Shown here one piece after another: positions 29,349 to 38,542 of a stretch of 64,000 nucleotides of DNA (the stretch's first letter is position 1; each line of letters starts with the position of its first letter). A program made the position numbers and the translations under genes. Source of the stretch: Geoalkalibacter halelectricus (lineage in GTDB: Bacteria > Desulfobacterota > Desulfuromonadia > Desulfuromonadales > Geoalkalibacteraceae); contig NZ_CP092109.1 in NCBI RefSeq assembly GCF_025263685.1, positions 3,535,001-3,599,000 on the forward strand, written 5' to 3'. A model generated the notes under the pieces. It searched no databases and was not told the origin of the DNA. It saw nothing but the letters and a program-made list of their open reading frames with translations.

Positions 29349-29741
29349 ATGACGACCTGCCGCATGACCCTGCGGGTGCGCTATGCGGAGACCGACGCCC
29401 AAGGGATCGTGCACCACTCGCGCTACCTGGTATGGTTTGAGGAGGGCCGGTCGGATTTTTTGCGGCAAAACGGTGTCCGCTATACGGATTTCGAGAAATC
29501 CGGCTATTTTGTCGTCGTGGTGCGTGCCGAACTGGATTATAAAGCGCCGGCTTTTTACGAGGATGAAATAACCGTTGAGACGACTCTGGTCAGGCAGCGC
29601 GGCAAGGTTCTGGAGTTCTCCTACCAGGCATTTAACGACGGCGGGGTGCTTCTGGCGACAGCCCGCACCGTGCATGTCGTCGTCGATCGCAACCGTAAAC
29701 CCGTGACCCTGCCGGCGGAATTTCTTGAGAAGCTGGTTTAA
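29349..29741 (+). CDS. Acyl-CoA thioesterase, YbgC/4HBT hotdog family
   Basis: A 130-residue hotdog protein: RVRYAETDAQGIVHHSRYLVWFEEGR holds the catalytic Asp of the 4-hydroxybenzoyl-CoA thioesterase family. It hydrolyses an acyl-CoA of unknown chain type. It precedes the cobalamin and methylmalonyl-CoA genes, so a short branched acyl-CoA is possible. Length is normal. Confidence 0.87.
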   Translation: MTTCRMTLRVRYAETDAQGIVHHSRYLVWFEEGRSDFLRQNGVRYTDFEKSGYFVVVVRAELDYKAPAFYEDEITVETTLVRQRGKVLEFSYQAFNDGGVLLATARTVHVVVDRNRKPVTLPAEFLEKLV

Positions 29742-29819
29742 AAAGAAGCTGTAGGTAGTTGAAGTAGATAGCTTTCTTTCGTTCCCCCGTATTTTCTCAA
29801 AACTTCAGGGGAGAAGCCA

Positions 29820-30365
29820 ATGAGTTACGCAACGCCCAAGCTTGCCAGGGGGCGCGTCCAGGTTTACACCGGCAACGGCAAGGGGAAAACCACCGCCTCC
29901 CTGGGGTTGTGCCTGCGCGCCGCCGGCCATGGTCTGCACATCCACGTGCTGCAGTTCATGAAGGGCAGCACGGTTTACGGTGAACTGGAGGGAGCGCGCA
30001 AACTGGCTCCTTACCTCAGCATCGAGCAGGTCGGTCGTGATACCTTTGTCTCGCGTGACAATCCCGACCCGGTGGATGCGGCCATGGCCCGGAATGGATT
30101 TGATAAGGCCAGGCAGTTGGTGCTGAGCGGCGACTATGACCTGATCGTTTTGGATGAAATCAACTGCGCGGTGGATTACGGCCTGATCTCCCTGGAGGAA
30201 CTCAAGGACCTGATCCGCAACAAGCCCGCGCATACCGAGCTGGTGTTGACGGGCCGCAACGCCCATCCGGAAATCATCGAAATAGCCGATCTGGTCACGG
30301 AAATGCGCGAAATAAAGCATTATTTCAACGCTGGACAAGTGTCTCGCGAAGGGATTGAAAGTTAA
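29820..30365 (+). CDS. cobO: Cob(I)alamin adenosyltransferase (CobO/BtuR type)
   Basis: A 181-residue enzyme that attaches the 5'-deoxyadenosyl group to corrinoid cobalt. P-loop GNGKGKTTASLGLCLRAAG, LQFMKGS and LIVLDEINCAVDYGL are diagnostic; the C-terminal EMREIKHYFNAGQVSREGIE is typical. It supplies adenosylcobalamin, the cofactor of the mutase subunit encoded next and also of the CarH-type regulator at 18934. Confidence 0.95.
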   Translation: MSYATPKLARGRVQVYTGNGKGKTTASLGLCLRAAGHGLHIHVLQFMKGSTVYGELEGARKLAPYLSIEQVGRDTFVSRDNPDPVDAAMARNGFDKARQLVLSGDYDLIVLDEINCAVDYGLISLEELKDLIRNKPAHTELVLTGRNAHPEIIEIADLVTEMREIKHYFNAGQVSREGIES

Positions 30366-30434
30366 TTCGTGTCCGTACAAATTACCCATGACAAATGACA
30401 AATGACAATAGCCCCTTTGTAAAGGAGAGTTGCA

Positions 30435-30839
30435 ATGGCTGAGAGAACCTTGCGTTTGCTGGTGGCCAAGCCCGGCCTGGACGGTCACGATCGCGGGGCC
30501 AAGATTGTGGCACGCGCTTTTCGCGATGCCGGTTTCGAGGTCATCTATACCGGATTGCGCCAAACCCCCGAGCAGATCGTCGGCACCGCCATTCAGGAGG
30601 ATGTCGATGCCGTGACGCTGTCGATTCTGTCCGGGGCGCATAATACGCTCTTTCCCCGGGTGGTCAATCTGCTGCGCGAAAAGGGCGCCGGCGATATTCC
30701 CGTCTTTGGCGGCGGCATCATCCCCGAGGACGACATTCCCGGCTTGAAGGAAGCCGGTGTGATGGAGATTTTCACCCCCGGTACCAGCACCGAGGTGATT
30801 GTCCAGTGGGTCAAGGACAACATCAAACCCCAGGCCTGA
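30435..30839 (+). CDS. Methylmalonyl-CoA mutase-type B12-binding subunit
   Basis: A 134-residue stand-alone cobalamin-binding domain: [21 protein letters not shown] contains the D-x-H-x-x-G cobalt-ligand motif, and [12 protein letters not shown] plus [16 protein letters not shown] complete the Rossmann-like fold. It would be the small subunit of an acyl-CoA mutase, normally needing a separate catalytic subunit that is not in the window. AAAGGAG precedes the ATG. The next gene, meaB, begins 11 bp after its stop. Confidence 0.9.
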   Translation: MAERTLRLLVAKPGLDGHDRGAKIVARAFRDAGFEVIYTGLRQTPEQIVGTAIQEDVDAVTLSILSGAHNTLFPRVVNLLREKGAGDIPVFGGGIIPEDDIPGLKEAGVMEIFTPGTSTEVIVQWVKDNIKPQA

Positions 30840-30850
30840 GTTCTCGCGTC

Positions 30851-31792
30851 GTGTCCCTCGCCGAAAAAATTCTTCAAGGTGATATCCGCGCGGCGGCGCG
30901 CCTCATGCGCCATGTCGACGACGGCATGCCGGGGGCGGTCGAAGAACTCAAGCGGCTCTATCCCTACACCGGCAAGGCCTACATCGTCGGGGTTACCGGG
31001 CCGCCCGGCGCCGGCAAGTCGACGCTGACCGACAAGCTGATCGAGGCCTTCCGGAGCAAGAACCTCAAAGTAGGGGTGGTCGCCGTCGATCCCACCAGCC
31101 CCTTCTCCGGAGGGGCGATTCTGGGCGATCGCATTCGCATGAATCGCCACGCTACGGATCCGGGCGTGTTCATCCGCTCCCTGGGAACGCGCGGGCATCT
31201 CGGAGGGCTGTCCAATTCGGCCAACGACGTCGTGCACATTCTCGATGCCATGGGCATGGATGTGGTCATCGTCGAAACCGTCGGGGTTGGGCAGGACGAG
31301 GTGGAGATCGTGCGCACCGCCCACACCACCTTGGTGGTGATGGTGCCCGGCCTGGGCGATGACATTCAGGCGATCAAGGCCGGTATTCTCGAAATCGGAG
31401 ACATTTTCGTCGTCAACAAGGCCGATCGTCCGGATGCCGACCGCACCGCGCGCGACCTCTCCATCATGGTGGACATGAAGGAGCGCTCCGCGGATGAGTG
31501 GTGCCCCCCCGTGGTGATGACCGTGGCGCAGAAAAGCGACGGACTGGACGCCCTGGTGGAGCAGGTCGAGGCGCACCGGACCTACCTTCAGGCCGAGGAG
31601 CGCCTGCAACGCCACGAGGAAGAAAAGAGCCGACAAAGGTTCAGCGAATTGCTCAAGGAGCGTCTTTTCGCTCAGGTTTTCAGTCGTATCGACGCAGAGG
31701 ATCGGGTTAAGGACATCGTTCAGGCCGTGGCCCGCCGAAATATCGACCCCTACACGGCGGTCGAGGAAATCCTCAAAAGCCACTTGCGCTGA
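30851..31792 (+). CDS. meaB: Methylmalonyl-CoA mutase-associated GTPase MeaB
   Basis: A 313-residue G3E GTPase that protects and reloads B12-dependent mutases. Walker A is GPPGAGKST, followed by VAVDPTSPFSGGAILGDRIRM, VIVETVGVGQDE (Walker B/switch) and VVNKADRPDAD (NKxD). I chose GTG 30851 (VSLAEKILQGD), which lies just after the small-subunit stop; a longer start at 30806 would overlap that gene. Confidence 0.93.
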   Translation: MSLAEKILQGDIRAAARLMRHVDDGMPGAVEELKRLYPYTGKAYIVGVTGPPGAGKSTLTDKLIEAFRSKNLKVGVVAVDPTSPFSGGAILGDRIRMNRHATDPGVFIRSLGTRGHLGGLSNSANDVVHILDAMGMDVVIVETVGVGQDEVEIVRTAHTTLVVMVPGLGDDIQAIKAGILEIGDIFVVNKADRPDADRTARDLSIMVDMKERSADEWCPPVVMTVAQKSDGLDALVEQVEAHRTYLQAEERLQRHEEEKSRQRFSELLKERLFAQVFSRIDAEDRVKDIVQAVARRNIDPYTAVEEILKSHLR

Positions 31793-31871
31793 GAGATTCA
31801 AGTCGCTCTTCATCAGGCCAAAAAAAACGTTGACACCCCCCGAAGATAGTTGGTATAAACCCTGACACTTC

Positions 31872-31946
31872 GGGCGCATAGCTCAGCGGGAGAGCACTGC
31901 CTTCACACGGCAGGGGTCGTAGGTTCAATCCCTACTGCGCCCACCA
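31872..31946 (+). tRNA. tRNA-Val (anticodon CAC)
   Basis: A 75-base tRNA with encoded CCA: acceptor GGGCGCA pairs with TGCGCCC, the anticodon stem is CTGCC/GGCAG around TTCACAC, and the T loop is TTCAATC. Confidence 0.97.
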
Positions 31947-31957
31947 AAAAAATCAAA

Positions 31958-31987
31958 GGGTTAGCGAGTCGTCGCTAACCCTTTTTT
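31958..31987 (+). terminator. Terminator of tRNA-Val
   Basis: GGGTTAGCGA pairs with TCGCTAACCC, loop GTCG, followed by TTTTTT. Confidence 0.9.
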
Positions 31988-32171
31988 GCGTCTGTGACGT
32001 TTTTGTGACGTTTTTGTGCCAGGGCGCATCCCTTCTTCTTCCTTCATTTTGACGCTGCGCTTCGGCGTACTGCAAGTACGCCTGTAGGGCAACTCACTGC
32101 GCTTGGCTTGATCTGACACGCACTGGTCGGTTTCGCGACAAAGTCGGGTCAAATATGGTGGGAGCTTTTCC
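31988..32171. other. Non-coding stretch with a short direct repeat
   Basis: Two copies of GTGACGTTTTT (31994-32017) and several short inverted repeats lie downstream of the tRNA. No convincing gene or integrase remnant is visible. Confidence 0.3.
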
Positions 32172-33518
32172 TCATGGTCCGTGCATGTATCTGTCGTATT
32201 GGTCGGTTCGAATACGGCTAACCGAAAATACAATAGAAGAAAAATCATCAATATCTACAGCCTTAGCTTTGGTGTTGAGAAAGGCTCCTGCAATATCACA
32301 TTTGCTGCGGCGGATTTCGAGGCCGATATTCGACTCGATTTCGATTCCGCTGGACGTGATGATTGAATCCTGAATTATTATGCCGATGTTGTCTGCAATG
32401 ATCTTGCTGTTTTCAATATTTACCGATGAGTTTGTTATTGAAATCGGCCCAGAAACGGTATTGCTAATGAGAACATCGGTGCAGTTTTTAATTTCGATCG
32501 AATGATAAGATCCCTCAAAAAGCAGATTCTCTTGCCCATTGCAACGCCCCACATCGCTGCCTGGAGAAGTATTGCGGATGCGCTTCGGTGAGCTTTCGGC
32601 CAGGTATGCGATTACCGCGTCATTAAAAATTTGGGGATTTTCCAACATAGGGACGTGACCGGTTTCCGATATGATTTGCAGATCGCTGTAAGGCAGATTT
32701 GACCGCAGGATGTGAGCTGTTCTGAGGGGGGCGACGGCGTCTCTGTCTCCCCATAGGATTAATGTCGGGGTTTGAATGCCGAAAACTTCCGGCGAGAAAT
32801 CTTCTGCAACTAAGGCAAGCGCTGCAACACGGGCTGGATCCCGGCCTATAAAGGTCGTTCTGAGAAAATCGTTGCGCAATAAAGTGTCGATGTCGAGGGG
32901 GATCCGGTTTAGGGCATCGATGACATTGCCGATCAGAAGGTCGGCGCGTTGCGATACGTGTTTCGGGAGGTCGGGCGCGTTTTGGGATATATTGGGTTGT
33001 AGCAAGGTCTTGGTGATGACGGTCCGATGAAGAATGCCGGCGGTGTTGGCAAGAATGAGTTTTTCAAGGTTTTCCGGATATTTTGACGCATAGCGCATGG
33101 CAATCGCCGCACCCATGGAATGGCCGAGCATCGAGTAGGAGTTTGGGACGAAGGTGTCCACCACCCATTTGGTAACTTCGGCATAATAGGTGGGCGAATA
33201 AAGAAGGTTCTTCTTTTCCGATCGGCCAAATCCCGGCAAATCGAAGGCCACGACGTGGTAGGTCCGGGCGAGTTGGGGAATGAGCTCAGTCCAGGTGTCC
33301 GAAGCCAGATCACCCAGGCCATGGATTAAAACTACGCTTTGAGGATGCCCTATTCCCGCTTGGGTGATAAAAATATGGCTGCCGCCAATCGGTTCGCGAA
33401 CCAGAATTCCGCCCTCGACGCTTGCTTGCTTCGGATCTTGCTGAGAGGTGGAACGCGCTCCGGCGAAGGCCGAGGGAGCGCTCAGCACCAGCAAAAATCC
33501 CCAGAGGTACAGGAACAT
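32172..33518 (-). CDS. Exported alpha/beta hydrolase with a C-terminal beta-helix-like domain
   Basis: From ATG 33518 the product has 448 residues: a signal peptide (MFLYLWGFLLVLSAPSAFA), then an alpha/beta hydrolase (about residues 40-300) with VVLIHGLGDLASDTW, nucleophile elbow LGHSMGAAIA, TLILWGDRDAVAP (acid) and ISETGHVPMLE (His). The last 120 residues repeat short Ile/Val/Asn-rich strands (IEIKNCTDVLISNTVSGPIS, ITNSSVNIENSKIIADNIG), as in right-handed beta-helices. The start is uncertain because no ribosome site is evident and the frame stays open to 33875. It is divergent from another small hydrolase gene. The substrate is unknown. Confidence 0.72.
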   Translation of the reverse strand: MFLYLWGFLLVLSAPSAFAGARSTSQQDPKQASVEGGILVREPIGGSHIFITQAGIGHPQSVVLIHGLGDLASDTWTELIPQLARTYHVVAFDLPGFGRSEKKNLLYSPTYYAEVTKWVVDTFVPNSYSMLGHSMGAAIAMRYASKYPENLEKLILANTAGILHRTVITKTLLQPNISQNAPDLPKHVSQRADLLIGNVIDALNRIPLDIDTLLRNDFLRTTFIGRDPARVAALALVAEDFSPEVFGIQTPTLILWGDRDAVAPLRTAHILRSNLPYSDLQIISETGHVPMLENPQIFNDAVIAYLAESSPKRIRNTSPGSDVGRCNGQENLLFEGSYHSIEIKNCTDVLISNTVSGPISITNSSVNIENSKIIADNIGIIIQDSIITSSGIEIESNIGLEIRRSKCDIAGAFLNTKAKAVDIDDFSSIVFSVSRIRTDQYDRYMHGP

Positions 33519-33567
33519 CAGGATGACAGGGATTCTGTGCTGAAGAGATGACAGGGAGGAATAAAAT

Positions 33568-34242
33568 ATGTCTCGATTGATTCTTTTCCCGGGTTTGGGT
33601 GCGGACCACCGGATGTTTTCGCGCTTGAAAGAGGTGGGTGTTGAATTCATAACCTTTCCGTTGCCGGAACCTGTTGCGGGTGAAGGGCTATCCGAATATG
33701 CTCTGCGAGCCACCGGCACATTGAAGCTTTCAGCAGATGATTTTATCGGCGGATGTTCTTTTGGAAGCGTCGTGGCGACGGCTGTCTCCAGGCAAGTTCC
33801 ATCCAGGGGCCTGATTCTGATCGGCGGAGCGCTTAATGGAATGACCTTGCGGGGATTCAAGTGGTTGCCTCGCATCTTTCGGCCCTATTTTCCGCTCTCC
33901 TTGTTTAAGCCTTTCCTACGCACCGACCAGGCAATGCACTACTTGTTCGGCTCGGATAATCAGGCCATGAATGATCTGGCTTCTGCCATGCTGGCCGATA
34001 CCAGCGATACGATGCTGGTGCGCGGAGGTCGCATGTTGGCTGTCTATGGAGAGCAGCTAAAGCCCTTGTGTCCGGTTTTTGCAATTCATGGGAGCATGGA
34101 TCGCGTCATGGACCCGCCGCCGGTGGAAAAATGCCTCATTGTTCCCGACGCCGGCCATGGCATCGCCTATACCCATGCCGACGAGGTTGCCACCTTTCTA
34201 AAGGAAATTCAAGCCGTACCCGATCAGGGCGCGGAATTCTGA
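33568..34242 (+). CDS. Small alpha/beta-hydrolase family protein
   Basis: A 224-residue cytoplasmic protein with ILFPGLGADHRMF at the oxyanion-hole strand, GCSFGSVVA as nucleophile elbow, FAIHGSMDRVMDP as acid loop and DAGHGIAYTHADEV as His. It resembles thioesterase-like hydrolases. GGGAGG lies nine bases upstream of the ATG. It sits before the polyketide-type cluster and could serve it as an editing esterase, but this is only positional. Confidence 0.75.
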   Translation: MSRLILFPGLGADHRMFSRLKEVGVEFITFPLPEPVAGEGLSEYALRATGTLKLSADDFIGGCSFGSVVATAVSRQVPSRGLILIGGALNGMTLRGFKWLPRIFRPYFPLSLFKPFLRTDQAMHYLFGSDNQAMNDLASAMLADTSDTMLVRGGRMLAVYGEQLKPLCPVFAIHGSMDRVMDPPPVEKCLIVPDAGHGIAYTHADEVATFLKEIQAVPDQGAEF

Positions 34243-34419
34243 AGAGTTGCTCAGAAAAGGGTTGCGTTGACAACGTCAATGAGTGTAATAATCCTATTTC
34301 AACCAGACATTAAAAGCCCGTTATTTTTATTCCAGGTATTTGTTTGAAGGGCGTTTTTTTCGTCGCCCGGCCGTAAATCCGGCGATTGAACCCGTCATGT
34401 CATCAAGAGGAGGAATCAG

Positions 34420-35007
34420 ATGAATCACAAAAGATTCGGGGCGGTATGCATCTTTTTTTTGGTAATGGTGGCCCTCGTTGGGTGCGGAGCGCCCAAAAGT
34501 TCCGTGGGGGATCGCCCGGTTTACAACAAGTACAACATCCATGCCCAAGGGCAAACCGGCCGAGGCGGTCTGGTTTACCAAGCCAGTTATGCCAATTACA
34601 CTTCGCCGGGGGCGGGGCATCTCATCATTCCCGCCGGAAGCCAAATTAAGATCAGCGATGTTTCCTCAAGAAGGTTTACCGTCCATTACCCTGAAAAAAA
34701 TATCCAGGTTCAGTTCGAGTACCATGAGCCGCGCATGGGCATGAAGGTCGGCCAATATCTTGAGGCCATTACCTCCGAAGAGCCGGTGAGTTATGCATCC
34801 CTTTCCGAGGTCGACCAAAAAGGTATTGAGCAAGGCAAGGCCCTGGTGGGCATGAGCCGAACCGGCGTTATGGCGGCATTGGGCTATCCCGCTGGCCACC
34901 GGACGCTATCCCTTGATGCGGACGCTTATGTGTACTGGACGAATCGATTTGGAACCATTGCTGTTGATTTCGACGATCAGGGCAGGGTTAAAAACATTCG
35001 CAATTAA
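34420..35007 (+). CDS. Lipoprotein with a BamE/SmpA-like C-terminal domain
   Basis: A 195-residue lipoprotein with lipobox LVGC at residues 21-24. The C-terminal part (GKALVGMSRTGVMAALGYPAGHRT...YVYWTNRFGTIAVDFDDQGRV) has the GMSR..V...LG-P pattern of the SmpA/OmlA domain found in outer-membrane assembly factors. GAGGAG precedes the ATG. Position just before the pigment-type cluster suggests an envelope role. Confidence 0.8.
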   Translation: MNHKRFGAVCIFFLVMVALVGCGAPKSSVGDRPVYNKYNIHAQGQTGRGGLVYQASYANYTSPGAGHLIIPAGSQIKISDVSSRRFTVHYPEKNIQVQFEYHEPRMGMKVGQYLEAITSEEPVSYASLSEVDQKGIEQGKALVGMSRTGVMAALGYPAGHRTLSLDADAYVYWTNRFGTIAVDFDDQGRVKNIRN

Positions 35008-35064
35008 AAAATCGGTTATTCAGGCCCTTTAACTCAACCATTTCACCGGAATAGCTTATTGCCT

Positions 35065-35787
35065 ATGGCTGAGATTGCTCTTGTGACAGGCGGCAGCAAA
35101 GGAATCGGGGCCGCTATCGCCCTGGCCCTTGCTGCCGATGGATTTGACATCTGGCTCAACTATCGTTCGGATTCCGCCGGGGCTGAACAGGTGGCCGCCA
35201 AGGTGAGGGAACTTGGCAGGGAGTGCCTGCTTGTGCCTTTTGACGTTGCCGATGCCGATGCCGTGAATACGGCCCTTGAGCCGTTGCTGGAAAAGCAGGC
35301 GCCCTATGTGCTGGTGAACAATGCCGGCTTTGCCCGAGACGGCCTGATGATCTGGATGAAGAAGGAAGACTGGCGCGATGTCATGGCTGTGCATCTCGAC
35401 GGTTTTTTTCACGTCACCAAGCCGGTTGTGACTCAGATGATAAAAAAACGCCGCGGCCGAATCATCAATATCGTATCTACCTCGGGTGAGAGTGGTGTGC
35501 CCGGCCAGGTCAATTATTCATCGGCCAAGGCGGGACTGATCGGGGCGACAAAAGCTTTAGCCGGCGAGGTTGCCAAGCGCAACATCCTCGTCAATGCCGT
35601 TTCGCCCGGGTTTATCGAGACGGAAATGATTCAGGAATTCCCCAAGGATCGTATCCTGCCCATGATTCCCCTGGGGCGCGTCGGAAAGCCGGAGGAGGTC
35701 GCCGGCCTCGTCGGGTTTCTTTGTTCCGACAAGGCGACTTACATCACCGGACAGGTCTTTTCGGTGAATGGCGGCGCCTACATGTAG
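35065..35787 (+). CDS. 3-oxoacyl-ACP reductase (FabG-like)
   Basis: A 240-residue short-chain dehydrogenase: cofactor site VTGGSKGIGAAIA, NNAG at NAGFARDGLM, catalytic Ser in STSGESG and Y-x3-K in NYSSAKAG, C-terminal ITGQVFSVNGG. It reduces the beta-keto group during acyl or polyene chain extension. It is the first gene of the sixteen-gene pigment-type cluster, comparable to ApeQ in aryl-polyene loci. ATG 35065 lacks a strong ribosome site; a TTG lies six bases upstream. Confidence 0.92.
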   Translation: MAEIALVTGGSKGIGAAIALALAADGFDIWLNYRSDSAGAEQVAAKVRELGRECLLVPFDVADADAVNTALEPLLEKQAPYVLVNNAGFARDGLMIWMKKEDWRDVMAVHLDGFFHVTKPVVTQMIKKRRGRIINIVSTSGESGVPGQVNYSSAKAGLIGATKALAGEVAKRNILVNAVSPGFIETEMIQEFPKDRILPMIPLGRVGKPEEVAGLVGFLCSDKATYITGQVFSVNGGAYM

Positions 35788-35834
35788 TGTTTTCCTGCGG
35801 TGTTCGTCGCAGGCATTGGTTTCGAGAGGGTTTT

Positions 35835-37055
35835 ATGCATCGAGTTGCAATCACCGGTATAGGTATTGTCTCCTGCCTTGGCAGCGACCTGGAATCCGTT
35901 GCCCACGCATTGCGCAAGGGTCAATCCGGTATCGTTGTGGATGAGCAGCGCCGCCAATTGGGTTTTCGCAGCCCTTTGACAGGGCAGGTGCGCGGTTTTG
36001 ATGCAGGCTCTGTCCTCTCGCGCAAACAGCGCAAAACCATGCCGGATTTTGCGCTTCAGGCCTATTATGCGGCTGACCAGGCTTTGGCTCTGGCCGGCTT
36101 GTGCCCTGATGAGATTCAGAATGAAGAGACCGGGCTGATTTTCGGATGCGATTCAAGCTGCATGGCTGCCATAGAGCAGGTTGATTCGTTGCGCGCCAAG
36201 GGCGAAACGAAGCTGATCGGCAGCGGCTTGGTGTTCCGTTCGATGACCAGTTGCGTCACCATGAATCTCAATACCCTCCTCCAAACGCGCGGCGCCTGCT
36301 GGACGCTGAGTTCGGCCTGCTCCAGCGGGGGACATGCCGTAGGACAGGCTGCGGATCTGATCGCTCTGGGACGCCAGGAGCGGATGATTTGCGGCGGCGC
36401 CCAGGAAATCAATTGGCAATCCATGTGCAGTTTCGATGCTTTGGGCGCTTTTTCCACGCGCATCGATGAACCCCATGCGGCGTGCCGGCCTTTTGATGCG
36501 GACCGCGACGGACTGGTTCCAAGTGGCGGGGCCAGTGCCCTGGTTCTTGAGCGCTTTGACCTGGCTAAAGCTCGTGGCGCGAAAATCCTGGGTGAGGTGC
36601 TGAGCTACGCTTTTTCTTCCGATGGGCAGAATCTCTCGGTTCCAAGCCGCGTCGGATTGCAGCGCGCCATGAGCAAAGCATTGGATGGCGCTGGGCTCAA
36701 ACCCTCGGATATCGATTACTTGTGTGCGCATGCCACCTCGACCCCGGCGGGGGATCTTGCCGAAGCTGAAAATATCCTCGGCGTGTTTGACAAAGGGACG
36801 CCGTGGATTTCTTCACTGAAATCCATGACCGGCCATGAATTGTGGATGTCCGGCGCATCACAGGTCGTCTACTCGGTCATCATGGCGCAGAAGGGCTTTA
36901 TTGCGCCCAATATCAATTTCAGGAATCCCGACTCTGTGACCGGTCGTCTGCGTATTGCAGTGGAAACCGTCAACAAGGCTCCCGAGCATGTTCTGTGCAA
37001 CTCTGCCGGATTCGGCGGTACCAATGCATGTTTGGTCCTGAGGTTTGCCCAGTGA
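35835..37055 (+). CDS. Beta-ketoacyl-ACP synthase 1 (active)
   Basis: A 406-residue KAS I/II-type condensing enzyme: nucleophile Cys162 in SSACSSGGH, His in CAHATSTPAGD, Lys/His in LKSMTGHE, and the C-terminal NSAGFGGTNACLVL. It extends the ACP-bound chain with malonyl-ACP. I chose ATG 35835; the frame continues upstream into fabG but homology starts at HRVAITGIGIVSCLG. The stop overlaps the next start (GTGA). Confidence 0.92.
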   Translation: MHRVAITGIGIVSCLGSDLESVAHALRKGQSGIVVDEQRRQLGFRSPLTGQVRGFDAGSVLSRKQRKTMPDFALQAYYAADQALALAGLCPDEIQNEETGLIFGCDSSCMAAIEQVDSLRAKGETKLIGSGLVFRSMTSCVTMNLNTLLQTRGACWTLSSACSSGGHAVGQAADLIALGRQERMICGGAQEINWQSMCSFDALGAFSTRIDEPHAACRPFDADRDGLVPSGGASALVLERFDLAKARGAKILGEVLSYAFSSDGQNLSVPSRVGLQRAMSKALDGAGLKPSDIDYLCAHATSTPAGDLAEAENILGVFDKGTPWISSLKSMTGHELWMSGASQVVYSVIMAQKGFIAPNINFRNPDSVTGRLRIAVETVNKAPEHVLCNSAGFGGTNACLVLRFAQ

Positions 37056-38542
37056 CTTTTGACTCGATTGTGGTGGGCGGGGGCGTATCGGGACTGAGTG
37101 CGGCGTTGATCCTGGCACGGCAGGGACGTAAGGTCGCCGTGGTCGAACAGGCGTCCAGGCCGGCGCCTCTGGTGCGCGGCTTCACCCGGAAAAATGTCTA
37201 CTTCGACAGCGCTTTCCATTACGCCGGAGGCTTGGGTGACGGCGAAGTTCTTGATCTTTTTTTTCGCTACCTCGGATTAAGCGATAGAATTGAGAAATAC
37301 CCGTTCAATCAAGCAGGCTTTGATTGTTTCCGGGACGAGGAATCCGGCTGGGAATTCAAGTTTCCCGTCGGTATATCCCAATTGCGCTCAGCCTTATGCG
37401 CCGAGTTTCCCAAAGAAGTCCGCGGTATTGACGGATATCTGGCCGACCTGGATGCGACCTGCCGTTCCCTGCCTTTTCTAGATCCAGACATTCCGGCGGA
37501 TAAATGGGACGGGGGAGCCGTTGTTCATGGACCAACGCTCGCCCAGGTTCTCGACAAGTGGACGGACAACAGGGCTTTAAAGAAGCTTCTGGCCCTGCAT
37601 ACCCTTTTGCATGGCGTCGTGCCTGAAGAAGTTTCCTTTGCCGTTCATGCCAGCGTCGTCGCACTTTATTACCGATCAACCTGGGGGATTTGCGGCGGGG
37701 GGCTGGCGCTCGCCGATGCTTTTGAAGCCCAGTTAAGAGCATGCGACGTGACGATGAAATTCGGGCAACCGGTAAAATCTTTGCTCCTGGATGCCTCGGG
37801 AGGCATTCGCGGCGTTGAACTTGCCGATGGAGAAAAATTATTTTGCCGCGAGTGCATCGTCTCCACCCATCCCCGGCGGTTTCTTGATTTTGCGCCTGAG
37901 GGAGCCTTGAAACCTGCCTATCGCAAACGGCTTCTGGGCCTGGAAGAAACGGCTTCGGCTTTTATTCTTTATGCCGCTCAGCATAAAACGGCGCCGATTT
38001 TGGATGGCGCCAATCTTTTTCTTGGGCGCTTGAGCCAAGCGGACGAACTTTTTTGCGAAGATATTTCCCGCCGCCCGTTGTTCATTGCGGCCAATACGGG
38101 CCGTGGCTGCAGCGGTCAGGTGCCCGACGGCTGGGTGGCCATTTGTCCGGCTCACTGGCGGGAAACCCAGCCATGGAGCAGCACGGATCGCCGTGACCGG
38201 GGGCAAGGGTATCGGGAATTTAAAGAGCGCATGGCCGGCAGGCTGATGGAGCGGATTCGAAGACAAGTTCCCGAGTTGGCCGATCAGGCGTCTTTATCGG
38301 CCATGGCTTCTCCATTGACTTTGCGTGATTATACGGGCAGCCCGGTGGGCGGGCTCTATGGCGTCAAACATAGGGTTGGGCAGTATAACCCGCAGCCCAA
38401 AACCCGGATTTCCGGGGTGTATCTGACCGGGCAAGCTTCTGCAGGACCTGGAATTCTGGGCGCGATGACATCGGCCTTTTTGACCTGCGGACACCTGTTT
38501 GGTCATGAGCATTTGCGAAAAGAGGTTCTGGCATGCCGCTGA
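37052..38542 (+). CDS. CrtI/phytoene-desaturase-like FAD oxidoreductase
   Basis: A 496-residue flavoprotein with GTG start overlapping the upstream stop. The N-terminal FAD fold is SIVVGGGVSGLSAALILARQGRKVAVVEQ; the C-terminal region YGVKHRVGQYNPQPKTRISGVYLTGQ and GPGILGAMTSA matches carotenoid desaturase/isomerase and retinol-saturase relatives. In the cluster it may desaturate, isomerise or oxygenate the polyene. Such a gene is not a standard part of the aryl-polyene sets I know. Confidence 0.82.
   Translation: MTFDSIVVGGGVSGLSAALILARQGRKVAVVEQASRPAPLVRGFTRKNVYFDSAFHYAGGLGDGEVLDLFFRYLGLSDRIEKYPFNQAGFDCFRDEESGWEFKFPVGISQLRSALCAEFPKEVRGIDGYLADLDATCRSLPFLDPDIPADKWDGGAVVHGPTLAQVLDKWTDNRALKKLLALHTLLHGVVPEEVSFAVHASVVALYYRSTWGICGGGLALADAFEAQLRACDVTMKFGQPVKSLLLDASGGIRGVELADGEKLFCRECIVSTHPRRFLDFAPEGALKPAYRKRLLGLEETASAFILYAAQHKTAPILDGANLFLGRLSQADELFCEDISRRPLFIAANTGRGCSGQVPDGWVAICPAHWRETQPWSSTDRRDRGQGYREFKERMAGRLMERIRRQVPELADQASLSAMASPLTLRDYTGSPVGGLYGVKHRVGQYNPQPKTRISGVYLTGQASAGPGILGAMTSAFLTCGHLFGHEHLRKEVLACR

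Noticed and set aside
31988-32171. Integration site of a mobile element downstream of tRNA-Val
   Set aside because: No integrase and no repeat of the tRNA 3' end were found in the window.
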